From Eubacterium sp. (lineage in GTDB: Bacteria > Bacillota > Clostridia > Acetivibrionales > DSM-1351), in assembly GCA_029266335.1 (NCBI GenBank), contig JAQSXC010000003.1, forward strand, positions 1 to 64,000: DNA of 64,000 nt. Direction: 5' to 3'. The position numbers and the translations under genes are program-made. Each line of letters begins with the position of its first letter. The first letter of the stretch is position 1. Below are positions 1-11,080 of the stretch, one piece after another. The notes below the pieces were generated by a model that saw only the letters and a program-made list of their open reading frames with translations, was not told where the DNA came from and made no database searches.

Positions 1-3000
1 AATTGATTGCAAAGGTTCTTGCATTTGCATTACTGACATCAGCAGTAACACAGCTTCCCATACCTTTGTTTACCCAAAATGTGCTGGCAGGCCAAAATGG
101 AGGAGCGATTATTAACCCGGGTTTTGAAGCGGGTGATACCTCCGGCTGGGCAGCAAACGGCACAGTTGCAGCCGATACCGCTGAAAAACAGGAAGGAACT
201 TATTCTGTAAAATTTACTGCAGCAGGCTCGACACTTACCCAGACTGTGACAGGCATTCCTCAGGGAAGCTATACGCTGTCAGCCTGGGTAAAGGGTTCCA
301 CAAGCGGTAATACGGCATCAATGACTGCCACTAATACCGGAGCACCGGACACAAAACTTTTAATTGACGGTTTTGTAAATACTGCTGCATGGACCCATGT
401 GGCTTTGAGAAATGTACTTGTTTATAACGGACAATGTACAATAACCGTTTCATCAGGAAATGGTACAAATTTATTGGTTGATAATATCCAGTTTGTACTG
501 GACAGCAATGATAATAATCCCATTACCAACTGGGATTTGGAAAACGGCTTGACAGGCTGGGATATTACAGGAAATGTAACTGTATCTGCGGCAAAAAAGG
601 ATACGGGAGCAAATGCGGCAGAATTAAGCGCTGATTCTCAAATCAGCCAGACTGTGGCTGTAAAGCCTGATACCTCTTACATAGCCACTGTCCGCGCAAA
701 AGTTGACCGGCAGGATGTATGGAATAAAATACAACAGACTAATTCGTTCGGTAAGACAGGAGAACTTATAAAAGTTGCTTCCTACGGAGACAGGATAAAC
801 CTGGGTGTAAAAGGGAAGAACGGTACTGTACTTCGTCAGGCTCCGGCAGGACTTGAAGGGTATTGTCTTTTAACAATTGCATTTAAAACCGGTCAAAATG
901 ATGATCAGATTACAATATATGCAAATACTATAAATGATGCAAATTATCAAAAAAGTGTTAAGGCATACGGAACCGGAGCAACACAGGATCAATGGACAGG
1001 TAACGGAACTGATAAAGCTTACGTGGATAATTTCGACTTGTTTGAAATAGATAACTCAATAATAAAAGGTGCGGACGTATCCTTTCTTCCAATAATTGAG
1101 GACAAGGGTGGAAAATATTTTGCAAATGGCGTTCAACAGGACTGCTTGACCATAATGTCAAACCATGGTGTAAATGCAATTACCGGGATGATATTTGTTG
1201 ACTCTGGAAGTCCCATATATGACCAGAGCAGTCCAAAGAAACAGCAATTTACTTCATATACTGACGCCGATGGAAATCCTATACCCTACACAATGCAGGA
1301 TGGATATTTTGGAAAGGAACATTGGTACGGACTTGCATTAAGAGCAAAAGAGCTGAATATGGGCTATGAACCCAGTTTCCATTTTAGTGACGGCTGGATG
1401 AGTGCGGCCAAGGCCTTTACACCTGTTGACTGGATGTACAGGGATTCCGGCGGAAAGCTCTTGGATCAGTCATTGGATGAAATGACAACTACGGTGTACA
1501 ACTATGTTTATGATTTTATGAACGGACTTAAAAATATCGGAGTAGAGCCAAGTTCCGCAAAGCTGGGAAATGAGCAGGATGGAGGTATAGCCTGGCCGAA
1601 TGGTAAGATCTACAGTTCGACCATAGACGGATTCAAGTCTCTTTTTAATGCTGCTTATGATGCAACTAAAGCTGTATTTCCGAATACCAGCTGTTCTTTC
1701 CATACAAATAACGGTTATAACGTTGATAATGCAAAGGCATTATTTAACCGCCTGATTACAAACGGAATAAAAGTGGACGGAGAGGCGCATTCGCTCTATA
1801 GCGGGCACCCTTCAAGCGATATATTGTTTATGGGCTCAAGTAACATTGCCAATTTTCCGGCACTTGACTACCTGAATGTTGAAACAGGTTTTGCGGTAAC
1901 AAGATATAATCCGGATTTCGTTGATGAAAGCGGCAGTATGGGTCAGGCAAGCTACTATCAACAGAACTGGAATGGACAGTATAACTGGCTGCTGGATTAT
2001 ATGCAGGCGCATAGAGATCTTCAGAATCCGTACAGCAGAATGAGGGGCTTTTTCTATTGGGCTGCCGAATGGATAGTTGTTGAAGGCGCAGGAGCATCCA
2101 CACTTGACGGAAACACCGTTGACAGGAGAACTCTCTTTAATAACGGAGATCCGGCTTTCCGAGAAATGGGAAGTACTGCTGACGGAAAAATGGGGGATAT
2201 GACGGATGGATTGTATGCATACCTTTGGAGAGGCTGCATAAAGGATAAACCTACCAGCATGCAGACTCCGCTTAAAGCATTTGGTGACTATTCCATATCA
2301 GCCGGAAACCCAACTTCAATAGCTTTGGTTAACCCTTCAAATGTGGCACAGCCTCAGACAAATCTTGAATTAACACAGGGTCAGACCAAGAGGCTTTTAT
2401 CAAAAATTGAACCTGCCAATGGTGCAATTGACTGGGAGGTTGTATGGTCATCCAGCGACCCTGCCGTGGCAGCTGTAGATAAGCATGGTTTTGTTACAGC
2501 GCTGGCTCCGGGACAGGCCGATATAACCGTTACCACGGTTGAAGGAGGACTAAATGCCAGCTGTACGGTTAATGTAACAGCAGCAGCTGCGGTAGGAGCC
2601 GGAAACATTTCCGTTACTGTTAATGGAGCTGCTATGCCCGCCACAATGAATGCAATGGTGTGGGATAAAATAAAGTTAAAGGCATCACTGCCATCAACAG
2701 CAACTAACAAGGTTGTCAAATATGTATCAAGTAATCCTGATGTGGCAAACTTCCTGGGAGCACCCGAAGAAGCCGAAGAAGAAGGTGTTTTCTTCCAGCA
2801 AACCGATATTACTGCAGGTGTACAGCTTGATGTTAAACAGCCTGGCACCACGGTTATATCTGCGATATCCGGTGATGGCACCGCAGCTGTTCAATTTACA
2901 CTTAATACCGCAAAGATTCCTGTAGACAGTGTAACACTTGATCAAAGCACAGTCAGGATGAGCACCGGAAGAACCTATCAGCTCACTGCTACAGTGGCTC

Positions 3001-6000
3001 CGGCAAATGCAAGCTTTAGTGATGTCATATGGACTTCTTCCGATACAACTGTTGCAACGGTTGACAATAATGGGCAAGTTTCATCTGTTGGAACGGGTAC
3101 GGCAAAAATTACCGTAGCATCAGTCGATGATCCTGCAAAGTATGCCGAGTGTAATGTAGAAGTTGTTCCGGTTATGGTTGAAGGTTTGAGCCTTGACAAA
3201 AGCAAGCTTAACCTGATGATCAATACACAGAAAAGTATTATCCCAATAATTACACCGGTTGATGCAGACAACAAAACGGTAGTCTGGGCTTCTGATGATG
3301 CAGCAATAGCCAGCGTTGACTCAAATGGAATTGTAACAGGTCATGTTGAGGGTACAACGACAATAAGAGCAACAGCAAGTGATACAAGCCATGGGACATA
3401 TACTGCCGCATGTGTGGTAAATGTTCAGACTACGCCTGTAAAGGTCACAGGAGTTGTTCTTAACAAGGATTCCTTCAGCTTTAAATCCGATTATTTTTCG
3501 ACTGCAAATAAACCTGCCGATGCACCTGTTGAAAAGCTAATTGCACAGGTAGCGCCAATTGATGCAACAAATGAGGATATAATCTGGACATCGGACAATG
3601 AAACCGTTGCCAGAGTAGATGCATTCGGAAATGTTACTGCTTTGAAAAGCGGTAATGCAGTAATTACTGCAACTACTGCAGACGGGAATTGTACTGCTGC
3701 CTGCAAGATACTTGTGCCTGTACTCAGCGAAAGTTTTGAGAACAGACTTACCGGTGATAACTGGGCTGTAACCATGGGCAGTGCAGCTCCGAACTCCGCC
3801 GGTGTTTTCAGCTCAGAAGTAACAAAGGAAGCTGCAAACATTGATAATAATATTCTCAAGCTGTCGGCCGGAGGAAGCGGTATAAGAGCATCGCAAAAAG
3901 TATTCGCCAACACAATTGTAAATGGAAAAGTAATATTTGATTTTGACTGGAATGTAGGGGCCCCGTCAGCTTCCTACGGAGGACAGTTAAGTATAGAAGA
4001 TTCAAATAATAAGCGATACCTTACGCTTGAAACAAATAACAATGCCGAAATGACTTACTCTACCGGAGGAACGGCAGCAAATTCTTCAATTGCCGGAACA
4101 AAAGTAGGCACAGGCTTTAATGTGAATAATGCAACATATAACATTAAGGCAACACTGAACTTTGCATTAAAAACAATTGATTTAACAGTTACGAATAAAG
4201 CAAATCCAGCTATAACCTCAACAATAAATAATATACCTTTTAATGCAGCGACAACATACACAAACAGTATTAACAAAATTCAATTTGTTGCAACTAGATC
4301 AGGAAGCATGTCATGGTCAACCTGGATCGATAATCTAAATGTATATGCAGCTGCCCCGGTACCTGCATCTGTAAGTATGAACAAATCATACCTGCACCTG
4401 CTTAATATTGCAGGCACCCGTTCAAATACAGCTCAACTGTCGGCAGTTGTAAATCCAAATGTTAGCGGGATTACTCAGGATGTAGTCTGGAGCTCCGGCA
4501 ATACCTCCGTAGCCACTGTAAGCAGCACAGGTCTTGTTACAGCAATGCCGGAGCAGAGCGGAGATGTAGTCATAACGGCTACCTCAGTGGCAGATCCAAC
4601 CTTGAGTGCTGCCTGCAATGTTAAGGTTGAAGGCTTTTACCCTATGGAGACATTATCCATATACAGTACAAACTCTCCTGCTGTTGGAATTGAGGATTCA
4701 ACAGTTAATATGAATACCGGGGAAACCCTTCAGCTCTATACCGGAACAAGCAATGATTGCTTTATTGATACAATTGAATGGTTATCGGGTGATGCAGCCA
4801 AGGTGTACGTGGATGAGAATGGGAAGCTGTATGCCATGGCACCGGGACTTGCCCATATCAGTGTAACCGTTGACAATTATTCAAACAACAGTCAGATATC
4901 AGGAGGTGTTAAGCTTACTAAATCAGTTACTGTTAATGTTTCCGGTGAAGCAATACTTAATACCTTTGAATTAAAAAACGCTATTCAAAAGGCAATAGTA
5001 TCAAAGACTAAACCTGATGATTATTACACACAGGAAAGTTTAACGGCGTATACTGCTGCTCTGAACAAAGCTCAATCTGATTTGGCTGCAGCAATAAATG
5101 AAAATTGGGATGCATCCCGGCAAAGTACTATAGATCAGGCAGTTACAGCATTGAATGCCGCGGTTCAAGGGCTTACCCTGAGCTCAAATATTACTGTTAC
5201 CGGGGTTACATTATCCACTGCCAATTTAAGGGTCTCAGTAGGAGCCGGCAGACAGCTTACTGCTACTGCAGCACCTGAGTATGCTACTGATAAAACAATT
5301 ACCTGGACATCTGACAACACGGCGGTGGCTATGGTGGGGCCGACAGGTATTGTTAAGGGAATAGCCGAAGGTACGGCAGTAATTACGGCACAGTCAACCA
5401 ATCCAGCCGTTAAGGCTACTTGCAGTGTTACAGTTACAAAGGATATTTCCACAGATTATCTGGCAAATGGTGGTTCAGTATCTGCAAACAAGAGCCGGGC
5501 ACAGAATCTGCCGCAGTATGCTCTGGATACAGATGCAAATACGGCCTGGAGCACGGGTGGAGCATCTTCCGGAGCTGACTGGTGGCTGCTTGACCTTGGC
5601 AGTACTGCAAAAATAGACAGCCTTACAATGAATTTCTGGATGAAGGCAAAATACAGTGTGGAGACATCCGTTGATGGGCAAAGCTGGCACAGGGTGGTTG
5701 ACGAAAGTGCGGCGTTTGCAGGTGATACGGTTAACTTTACATTGAATATGCCTGCAAACACCTATGGAAGATATATCAGGGTAAACTTTTATGCATTCCA
5801 GTCAGGCTGGGTGGGGCTGGTATATTTCCAGGCAAAGGGAGAATTTAAGCAACCTGCTCCTGGCATGCAGGGTATTGGCAATAAATCGGTTAAAGCAGGA
5901 GATGAACTGGCATTTACAATCCTGGCTAATGATCCGCTGGGTAAAACGATTACTTACAGTGCATCAGGGCTTCCCGAGGGAGCAGTTTTAAATTCCGCAA

Positions 6001-8438
6001 CGGGCGAATTCAGGTGGATCCCGTCCACCGGTGGTTCACACAATGTAACATTTACAGTTTCAAATGGGACAGAAAGTGTAGGCGAAACAATTACAATTGA
6101 AGTAAACCAAAGTACTAATACCGCACCGGTTATAAACACTATAGGAAACAAGCAGGTGAATATTGGAGAAAACCTGTATTTTGAGGTTGTTGCAACAGAT
6201 GCCGATGGTGATACCCTGTCGTTAAGTGCGTCAGGTTTACCTCAGGGAGCTGAGTTTAATACTGCAACACCGGGAGCCTTCAGCTGGACACCGGACACAG
6301 CAGGCCTTTACCCGGTAACCTTTACGGTAAGTGACGGTCAGGGAGGATCAGCATCGGAGACAGTATCCATTACCGTTATTGATCCTCAAACCCCAAACAA
6401 TCCGCCGGTATTTACTCAGCTGACCGACCAGGTTGCAGTTGCGGGACAATTACTGGTATTGAATGTTGAGGCTGTGGATTTGGATGCAGATTCTTTGGTT
6501 TATGGATTAACAGGTGAAACACATGGTGCTCATATAGATGCGGCTTCCGGTATGTTTACCTGGACACCGCAGACAGATGGGATTTATACCTTTACATTTA
6601 CCGTATCGGACGGAAAGAGCCTGTCAACAAGAGAAATAAGTGTTACTGTGAATACTCCTTCAAACAGGGTTCCTGTCCTTGATCAGGTAGGAGATAAACA
6701 GGTTAATCTGGGCGAGAAGCTTGAATTTGTGGTTACAGCCACAGATGCTGACGGTGATGCGTTACAATTAGGTGCAGTCGGATTGCCGCAAGGTGCCGAA
6801 TTCAATGCTACAACACCGGGAGCTTTCAGTTGGACGCCGGATACAGCAGGTCTTTACACAGTTACCTTTAATGTAAACGATGGCAGAGGAGGCAGTGCAT
6901 CCGAGACCATAACAATTACAGTAAATGATCCGCAGAATTTGAATAATCCACCTGTTTTAAACATTATCGGCAATAAGAGCATAACTGCAGGGTACACACT
7001 TGCCTTTACAGTAGCTGCAACAGATGCTGATAATGATCCGGTCACATACAGGGCAGCTGGACTTCCGGCAGGAGCAGCGTTCAACACGGCAAGCGGTGCA
7101 TTCAGCTGGACTCCGGTTTCTACAGGAACATATAGCATTACGTTTACTGCGGAAGATGGAAAGGGAGGTATTGACAGTGAGACAGTAATAATTACTGTTA
7201 ATTCTTCGGGCAATAGTGCAACGGTTCCGTCCGGTTCTACAGGAGGAAAGTCAGGAACAAGCATCCCGGCAGTCACTGATAAGGTCACTGTCGACAATAA
7301 TAAAATAATAATTGAAACTTTAAGTCAGACATCAGATAAAACATCGGTAGCATTAAAAGCTGACGATATTACAAAAGCCATGGTGAAAGCCGAAGGTGGC
7401 ATCCTGAGTATCAATGTCAGGCCGGTAGAAAATACAAAGAATGTAAAAGTTGAGATGCCTCTGAAACAAATCACAGGCAGTGAAAAAACAATTGCTGCTG
7501 TGACTGTCGATACCGGGTTGGCAGAAGTATCCTTCAGTACCGAGCTGTTAAAGTCAATAGAAGATGCTCAAAAATTGTTGATTGAAGTGATCAAGACCGA
7601 TACAGGTTCATTACCGGAAGAAGTAAGGAAAGTCATAGGAAACAATCCTGTGTATGATTTCAAACTAAGTATTGACGGTAAGGAACTCAACAGTTTTAAA
7701 AACAGTGATAAGCTGAAGGTTGAAATAAATTATCAGTTGATGCCAGGACAAAATCCATACAACATTGTTGTTTATTACATCAATGATAATGGAGAATTGG
7801 AAGTGGTTAAAAACGGTATTTTCAATGCCTCAACAGGAAAGGTTGAGTTCTCTCCAAAGCATTTCAGCAAATATGCCGCTGCTTATGCAGAGGTAAAGTT
7901 TACTGATACGGCCAGGGCTGCCTGGGCTCAGGAGAGCATTGAGGCACTTGCGGCAAGAGGAGTTGTTACAGGTACCGGAAATAACTTGTTCAACCCTGCG
8001 GGGCATATAACCAGAGGTGAATTTATAGCTATGCTGATGAATGCATTTGATCTTGTGGACTCTGGTGCCATATCCACCTTTACAGATGTCAGGCAGGGTG
8101 CATGGTACTATAGTGCAGTGGCATCTGCAGAAAAGCTTGGTATCACGGCAGGCAAGGCAGATGGTACCTTTGGTGTTAATGACAGAATAACCAGACAGGA
8201 TATGGCTGTTTTGGCATATAAGGTTTCACAGCTTGTAGGAATAAAGTTTAATAATCCATCTGAACTTAATTTCAGAGATGCAGGAGCTATTGCAGGATAT
8301 GCAAAAGATGCAGTTGCTGCTCTGAAGGGATCAGGTATTATTGACGGAGTCGGTAATAATTTAATGGCTCCGGGAAAAAATACTACAAGAGCTCAGGCAG
8401 CAGTGATAATCTATAATTTGTTTAAGTTGAACAAATAA
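1..8438 (+). CDS. Surface-anchored giant multidomain GH53-like glycosidase with SLH domains (5' end outside window)
   Basis: Probable secreted, cell-wall-bound glycosidase acting on galactan-like polysaccharide. The frame opens with a hydrophobic signal-peptide-like stretch (AKVLAFALLTSAVTQ) without a usual basic start; the only start in view is a TTG at base 3, so the true start is probably upstream. Order by residue: two CBM4/9-like modules (about 35-350), a GH53-like barrel (356-763), a run of Big2 Ig-like domains (786-1239), a concanavalin-like module (1240-1450), more Big2, a FIVAR-like helical segment (1651-1729), Big2, an F5/8-C/CBM32-like module (1814-1949), five He_PIG repeats (1950-2400), a spacer, and three SLH domains (2632-2811) for binding cell-wall polymer. 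Catalytic-type glutamates are kept in LGNEQ (E524) and LNVETG (E627). The usual GH53 RLKVWN strand motif reads ITGMIFVDS, so substrate or activity may differ. Domain borders are approximate. Confidence 0.88.
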   Translation, partial: LIAKVLAFALLTSAVTQLPIPLFTQNVLAGQNGGAIINPGFEAGDTSGWAANGTVAADTAEKQEGTYSVKFTAAGSTLTQTVTGIPQGSYTLSAWVKGSTSGNTASMTATNTGAPDTKLLIDGFVNTAAWTHVALRNVLVYNGQCTITVSSGNGTNLLVDNIQFVLDSNDNNPITNWDLENGLTGWDITGNVTVSAAKKDTGANAAELSADSQISQTVAVKPDTSYIATVRAKVDRQDVWNKIQQTNSFGKTGELIKVASYGDRINLGVKGKNGTVLRQAPAGLEGYCLLTIAFKTGQNDDQITIYANTINDANYQKSVKAYGTGATQDQWTGNGTDKAYVDNFDLFEIDNSIIKGADVSFLPIIEDKGGKYFANGVQQDCLTIMSNHGVNAITGMIFVDSGSPIYDQSSPKKQQFTSYTDADGNPIPYTMQDGYFGKEHWYGLALRAKELNMGYEPSFHFSDGWMSAAKAFTPVDWMYRDSGGKLLDQSLDEMTTTVYNYVYDFMNGLKNIGVEPSSAKLGNEQDGGIAWPNGKIYSSTIDGFKSLFNAAYDATKAVFPNTSCSFHTNNGYNVDNAKALFNRLITNGIKVDGEAHSLYSGHPSSDILFMGSSNIANFPALDYLNVETGFAVTRYNPDFVDESGSMGQASYYQQNWNGQYNWLLDYMQAHRDLQNPYSRMRGFFYWAAEWIVVEGAGASTLDGNTVDRRTLFNNGDPAFREMGSTADGKMGDMTDGLYAYLWRGCIKDKPTSMQTPLKAFGDYSISAGNPTSIALVNPSNVAQPQTNLELTQGQTKRLLSKIEPANGAIDWEVVWSSSDPAVAAVDKHGFVTALAPGQADITVTTVEGGLNASCTVNVTAAAAVGAGNISVTVNGAAMPATMNAMVWDKIKLKASLPSTATNKVVKYVSSNPDVANFLGAPEEAEEEGVFFQQTDITAGVQLDVKQPGTTVISAISGDGTAAVQFTLNTAKIPVDSVTLDQSTVRMSTGRTYQLTATVAPANASFSDVIWTSSDTTVATVDNNGQVSSVGTGTAKITVASVDDPAKYAECNVEVVPVMVEGLSLDKSKLNLMINTQKSIIPIITPVDADNKTVVWASDDAAIASVDSNGIVTGHVEGTTTIRATASDTSHGTYTAACVVNVQTTPVKVTGVVLNKDSFSFKSDYFSTANKPADAPVEKLIAQVAPIDATNEDIIWTSDNETVARVDAFGNVTALKSGNAVITATTADGNCTAACKILVPVLSESFENRLTGDNWAVTMGSAAPNSAGVFSSEVTKEAANIDNNILKLSAGGSGIRASQKVFANTIVNGKVIFDFDWNVGAPSASYGGQLSIEDSNNKRYLTLETNNNAEMTYSTGGTAANSSIAGTKVGTGFNVNNATYNIKATLNFALKTIDLTVTNKANPAITSTINNIPFNAATTYTNSINKIQFVATRSGSMSWSTWIDNLNVYAAAPVPASVSMNKSYLHLLNIAGTRSNTAQLSAVVNPNVSGITQDVVWSSGNTSVATVSSTGLVTAMPEQSGDVVITATSVADPTLSAACNVKVEGFYPMETLSIYSTNSPAVGIEDSTVNMNTGETLQLYTGTSNDCFIDTIEWLSGDAAKVYVDENGKLYAMAPGLAHISVTVDNYSNNSQISGGVKLTKSVTVNVSGEAILNTFELKNAIQKAIVSKTKPDDYYTQESLTAYTAALNKAQSDLAAAINENWDASRQSTIDQAVTALNAAVQGLTLSSNITVTGVTLSTANLRVSVGAGRQLTATAAPEYATDKTITWTSDNTAVAMVGPTGIVKGIAEGTAVITAQSTNPAVKATCSVTVTKDISTDYLANGGSVSANKSRAQNLPQYALDTDANTAWSTGGASSGADWWLLDLGSTAKIDSLTMNFWMKAKYSVETSVDGQSWHRVVDESAAFAGDTVNFTLNMPANTYGRYIRVNFYAFQSGWVGLVYFQAKGEFKQPAPGMQGIGNKSVKAGDELAFTILANDPLGKTITYSASGLPEGAVLNSATGEFRWIPSTGGSHNVTFTVSNGTESVGETITIEVNQSTNTAPVINTIGNKQVNIGENLYFEVVATDADGDTLSLSASGLPQGAEFNTATPGAFSWTPDTAGLYPVTFTVSDGQGGSASETVSITVIDPQTPNNPPVFTQLTDQVAVAGQLLVLNVEAVDLDADSLVYGLTGETHGAHIDAASGMFTWTPQTDGIYTFTFTVSDGKSLSTREISVTVNTPSNRVPVLDQVGDKQVNLGEKLEFVVTATDADGDALQLGAVGLPQGAEFNATTPGAFSWTPDTAGLYTVTFNVNDGRGGSASETITITVNDPQNLNNPPVLNIIGNKSITAGYTLAFTVAATDADNDPVTYRAAGLPAGAAFNTASGAFSWTPVSTGTYSITFTAEDGKGGIDSETVIITVNSSGNSATVPSGSTGGKSGTSIPAVTDKVTVDNNKIIIETLSQTSDKTSVALKADDITKAMVKAEGGILSINVRPVENTKNVKVEMPLKQITGSEKTIAAVTVDTGLAEVSFSTELLKSIEDAQKLLIEVIKTDTGSLPEEVRKVIGNNPVYDFKLSIDGKELNSFKNSDKLKVEINYQLMPGQNPYNIVVYYINDNGELEVVKNGIFNASTGKVEFSPKHFSKYAAAYAEVKFTDTARAAWAQESIEALAARGVVTGTGNNLFNPAGHITRGEFIAMLMNAFDLVDSGAISTFTDVRQGAWYYSAVASAEKLGITAGKADGTFGVNDRITRQDMAVLAYKVSQLVGIKFNNPSELNFRDAGAIAGYAKDAVAALKGSGIIDGVGNNLMAPGKNTTRAQAAVIIYNLFKLNK

Positions 8439-8451
8439 TTTCTACCAAAAG

Positions 8452-8491
8452 GAAGCAGTCAGGGGATGGTCTCCTACTGCTTCTTTTTTTT
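8452..8491 (+). terminator. Rho-independent terminator after the giant GH53-like gene
   Basis: The arms GAAGCAGT and ACTGCTTC pair around a 16-nt loop that can pair further (AGG with CCT), and a run of T follows. It lies 14 bases after the stop codon. Confidence 0.9.
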
Positions 8492-8727
8492 CATCTGTCC
8501 CGCCGGGTTTTTCCAAAAGCTTAAGAGGTTGCTGTTAAATATTAAATAGTAGGATAATCCATTAATATAGTATTTTATTCTATTTTTATATGTGTTTTTT
8601 AGGGATATGATTATAATATAACAGCATAAAGAACAAATCGAAAAGCTTAGTCTATTTAAAGATGCATGCATGATAAAATCCATACTATTAGAAAAAATCA
8701 TAAAAGAAAACCTATATGGAGGTCAAT

Positions 8728-11073
8728 ATGAAAGAATATGCCGTAGATCTGAGGGATGACCAAAAGAAAATATACAGCCATCATATACAAAAATTAGGCG
8801 GAGAAAATCCGGAAGGCAAAAAGATAGGCTTGAATAATTATTTTATGGAGCTTGACCGGAAGCCCTTTTTCGGAATTATGGGAGAGCTGCATTTTTCCCG
8901 GTTGAGGGCTGAGGATTGGGAAGATGAAATAACTAAAATGAAAATGTGCGGAATAAACATTATTGCCACTTATATATTCTGGATATTTCATGAGGAAGAA
9001 AAAGGTGTTTTTGAGTGGACAGGAAATAAGGATATAAGGCGTTTTCTGGAACTGTGCAAAAAGCATGGAATGTATGTTGTGTTAAGAATTGGCCCCTTTG
9101 GGCATGGAGAAGTAAGAAACGGCGCTTTGCCGGACTGGTTGTACGGCGGTCCGTTTGAGGTGCGCTCCAATGATGCCGGATATTTGTTTTATGTTAAAAG
9201 ATTGTACTCGGAAATAGGTAAACAAACTGAAGGCCTGATGTATAAAAACGGAGGTCCTGTAATTGGTGTTCAATTGGAGAATGAGTACATGCATTCTGCT
9301 GCTGCATGGGAGTTTACAGTTACCACCGGTAATGAGTGGATAAGTCCGGGCAGAGACCGAGATGACCATATCCTGAGATTAAAGGAAATAGCAATTGAAG
9401 CCGGGCTGGATACTCCTATTTACACATGTACAGGCTGGGGTAATGCATCCGCACCGGAGGGAGAAGTTCTGGCATTGTGGGGAGGTTATGCCTACAGACC
9501 CTGGCTGTTTTTTGACGATATGGAAGAGCATCCTGCAACCGAAGAATATATTTTTCAGGATTATCACAATAATAACAGTCAAAGCTATAATTATGACCCC
9601 AAATACGCTCCTGAGGACTACCCGTATGCCTGCTGTGAGATGGGTGGAGGAATGCAGGTCACATATGGATACCGCTTTACAGTTCCACCGGAGAGCATAG
9701 ATGCCATGGCGATAATAAAGATCGCCGGGGGCTGTAATATGCTGGGCTACTATATGTTCTGCGGAGGAACAAACCCTGATTCAAAGGGTAATGTAACAAT
9801 GAACGAGTATATCTGGCCAAAGAAATCCTATGACTATCAGGCCCCTGTGGGAGAGTTCGGTCAGGTCCGGGAGTCTTACATGAGACTTAAAAGAATACAT
9901 TATTTTTTAAGCAGATATGAGCAGAGCCTATGTCCAATGAAAACCATACTTCCTGAGGGCGCTGCAAATATTTCTCCTCATGATACCGGAACCTTAAGAT
10001 TCGGGATAAGAACAAAAGACGGTTCGGGCTTCATATTTCTTAACAATTTTCAGGATCACCTGGAGATGAAGGAGCATAATGATGTGTATTTAAAGCTGCA
10101 GCTTGAAAAAGAGCTTTTAAGAATACCTGGAGAAGAGGGTTTTACTCTCTTGGCGGGAAACAGCTGCATATTACCATTTAACCTGGACATTGAAGGAGTC
10201 TTGCTGAAATACTCTACAACTCAGCTGATAACAAATATATCTGCCAATGGAGAGAGCTATTACTTTTTCTTTGAACCCGAGGGGATGGAAGCGGAATACT
10301 GTTTTAATTCCAATGGTATTTCATTAGAAAAGCAAGTCAGTTTTGACATTCAAAGAAAGCACGGTACTCTTATTGTAAAGATAAATAATGAAGAAAGCAG
10401 AGCTTTTTCCATCTATAATCCGGCAGGTAAAAAAATAAATATTGTTACCCTGACACACCGTCAAAGTCTTAATTTCTGGAAGGCAAATATTATGGGTGCT
10501 GAAAGGGCAGTTATTACGGATGCAGCTCTTATGTCTGATGAGAACGGGTTAAGGCTTGAATGGGTGGGAAATCACCAAATAAGTTTTCAAGTATTTCCTG
10601 ACTTTGAAGGAACCATGGTTGTTAATGGAGAGGAGCTGGTGAAAATAGGGCAAAACAGGATTTTTTCCGCCTATGGTATACCTCAAAAGGATACGTTAAT
10701 AAATATGGATATAACTAATATAAGTAAGTCAAGAGCTGTAGTAAAACTGGAGAAGGATAACTTTAAGGGACTCAAGAACATAATCCTTAATGTAAATTAT
10801 ACGGGAGATGTAGGCTATGCCCTCATTGACGGACGTTTGATCCACGACAACTATTGCAACAATGCTGTCTGGGAGATTGGGCTGAAAGGCTTTGCAGAAG
10901 AAATGCATATTATGGGCATGAATATTTATATTTCACCTCTAAAGAAAGGCAGCCGCGTCAGCAGTGATTCACCTATGGCGGCAAGATCAGAGGTGTTTGA
11001 TGAAGCAATAGCAGAAATTGAATCAATCAAAGCTGAGCCTGTTTTTGAGGTGCTGATTGAGAAGAAAAGGTAG
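8728..11073 (+). CDS. GH35 beta-galactosidase, cytoplasmic (paralogue 1)
   Basis: Predicted to remove terminal beta-galactose from imported galacto-oligosaccharides. The N-terminal half is a GH35 barrel: ATYIFWIFHEEE, RIGPFGHGEVRNG and GVQLENEY are family signatures. E186 in LENEY is the expected acid/base and E304 in CCEMGGG the likely nucleophile; these assignments rest on family patterns, not an alignment. About 400 further residues form beta-rich accessory domains. No signal peptide is present, so it acts inside the cell. The ORF track starts at 8716, but the GGAGG at 8718-8722 lies inside that extension and points to the ATG at 8728 (782 residues). It is paralogous along its length to the gene at 25072. 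A terminator follows. Confidence 0.9.
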   Translation: MKEYAVDLRDDQKKIYSHHIQKLGGENPEGKKIGLNNYFMELDRKPFFGIMGELHFSRLRAEDWEDEITKMKMCGINIIATYIFWIFHEEEKGVFEWTGNKDIRRFLELCKKHGMYVVLRIGPFGHGEVRNGALPDWLYGGPFEVRSNDAGYLFYVKRLYSEIGKQTEGLMYKNGGPVIGVQLENEYMHSAAAWEFTVTTGNEWISPGRDRDDHILRLKEIAIEAGLDTPIYTCTGWGNASAPEGEVLALWGGYAYRPWLFFDDMEEHPATEEYIFQDYHNNNSQSYNYDPKYAPEDYPYACCEMGGGMQVTYGYRFTVPPESIDAMAIIKIAGGCNMLGYYMFCGGTNPDSKGNVTMNEYIWPKKSYDYQAPVGEFGQVRESYMRLKRIHYFLSRYEQSLCPMKTILPEGAANISPHDTGTLRFGIRTKDGSGFIFLNNFQDHLEMKEHNDVYLKLQLEKELLRIPGEEGFTLLAGNSCILPFNLDIEGVLLKYSTTQLITNISANGESYYFFFEPEGMEAEYCFNSNGISLEKQVSFDIQRKHGTLIVKINNEESRAFSIYNPAGKKINIVTLTHRQSLNFWKANIMGAERAVITDAALMSDENGLRLEWVGNHQISFQVFPDFEGTMVVNGEELVKIGQNRIFSAYGIPQKDTLINMDITNISKSRAVVKLEKDNFKGLKNIILNVNYTGDVGYALIDGRLIHDNYCNNAVWEIGLKGFAEEMHIMGMNIYISPLKKGSRVSSDSPMAARSEVFDEAIAEIESIKAEPVFEVLIEKKR

Positions 11074-11080
11074 CAGATGC

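Noticed and set aside
2381-2881. Reverse-strand ORFs of 100-166 residues across the giant gene and across cbi genes
   Set aside because: They are shadows of strongly coding frames with biased codon use, with no ribosome sites or recognisable domains.
5850-7200. Tandem repeat array resembling CRISPR or satellite DNA
   Set aside because: The repetition is protein-level: five He_PIG Ig-like domains of about 90 residues inside one reading frame, without identical DNA repeats.
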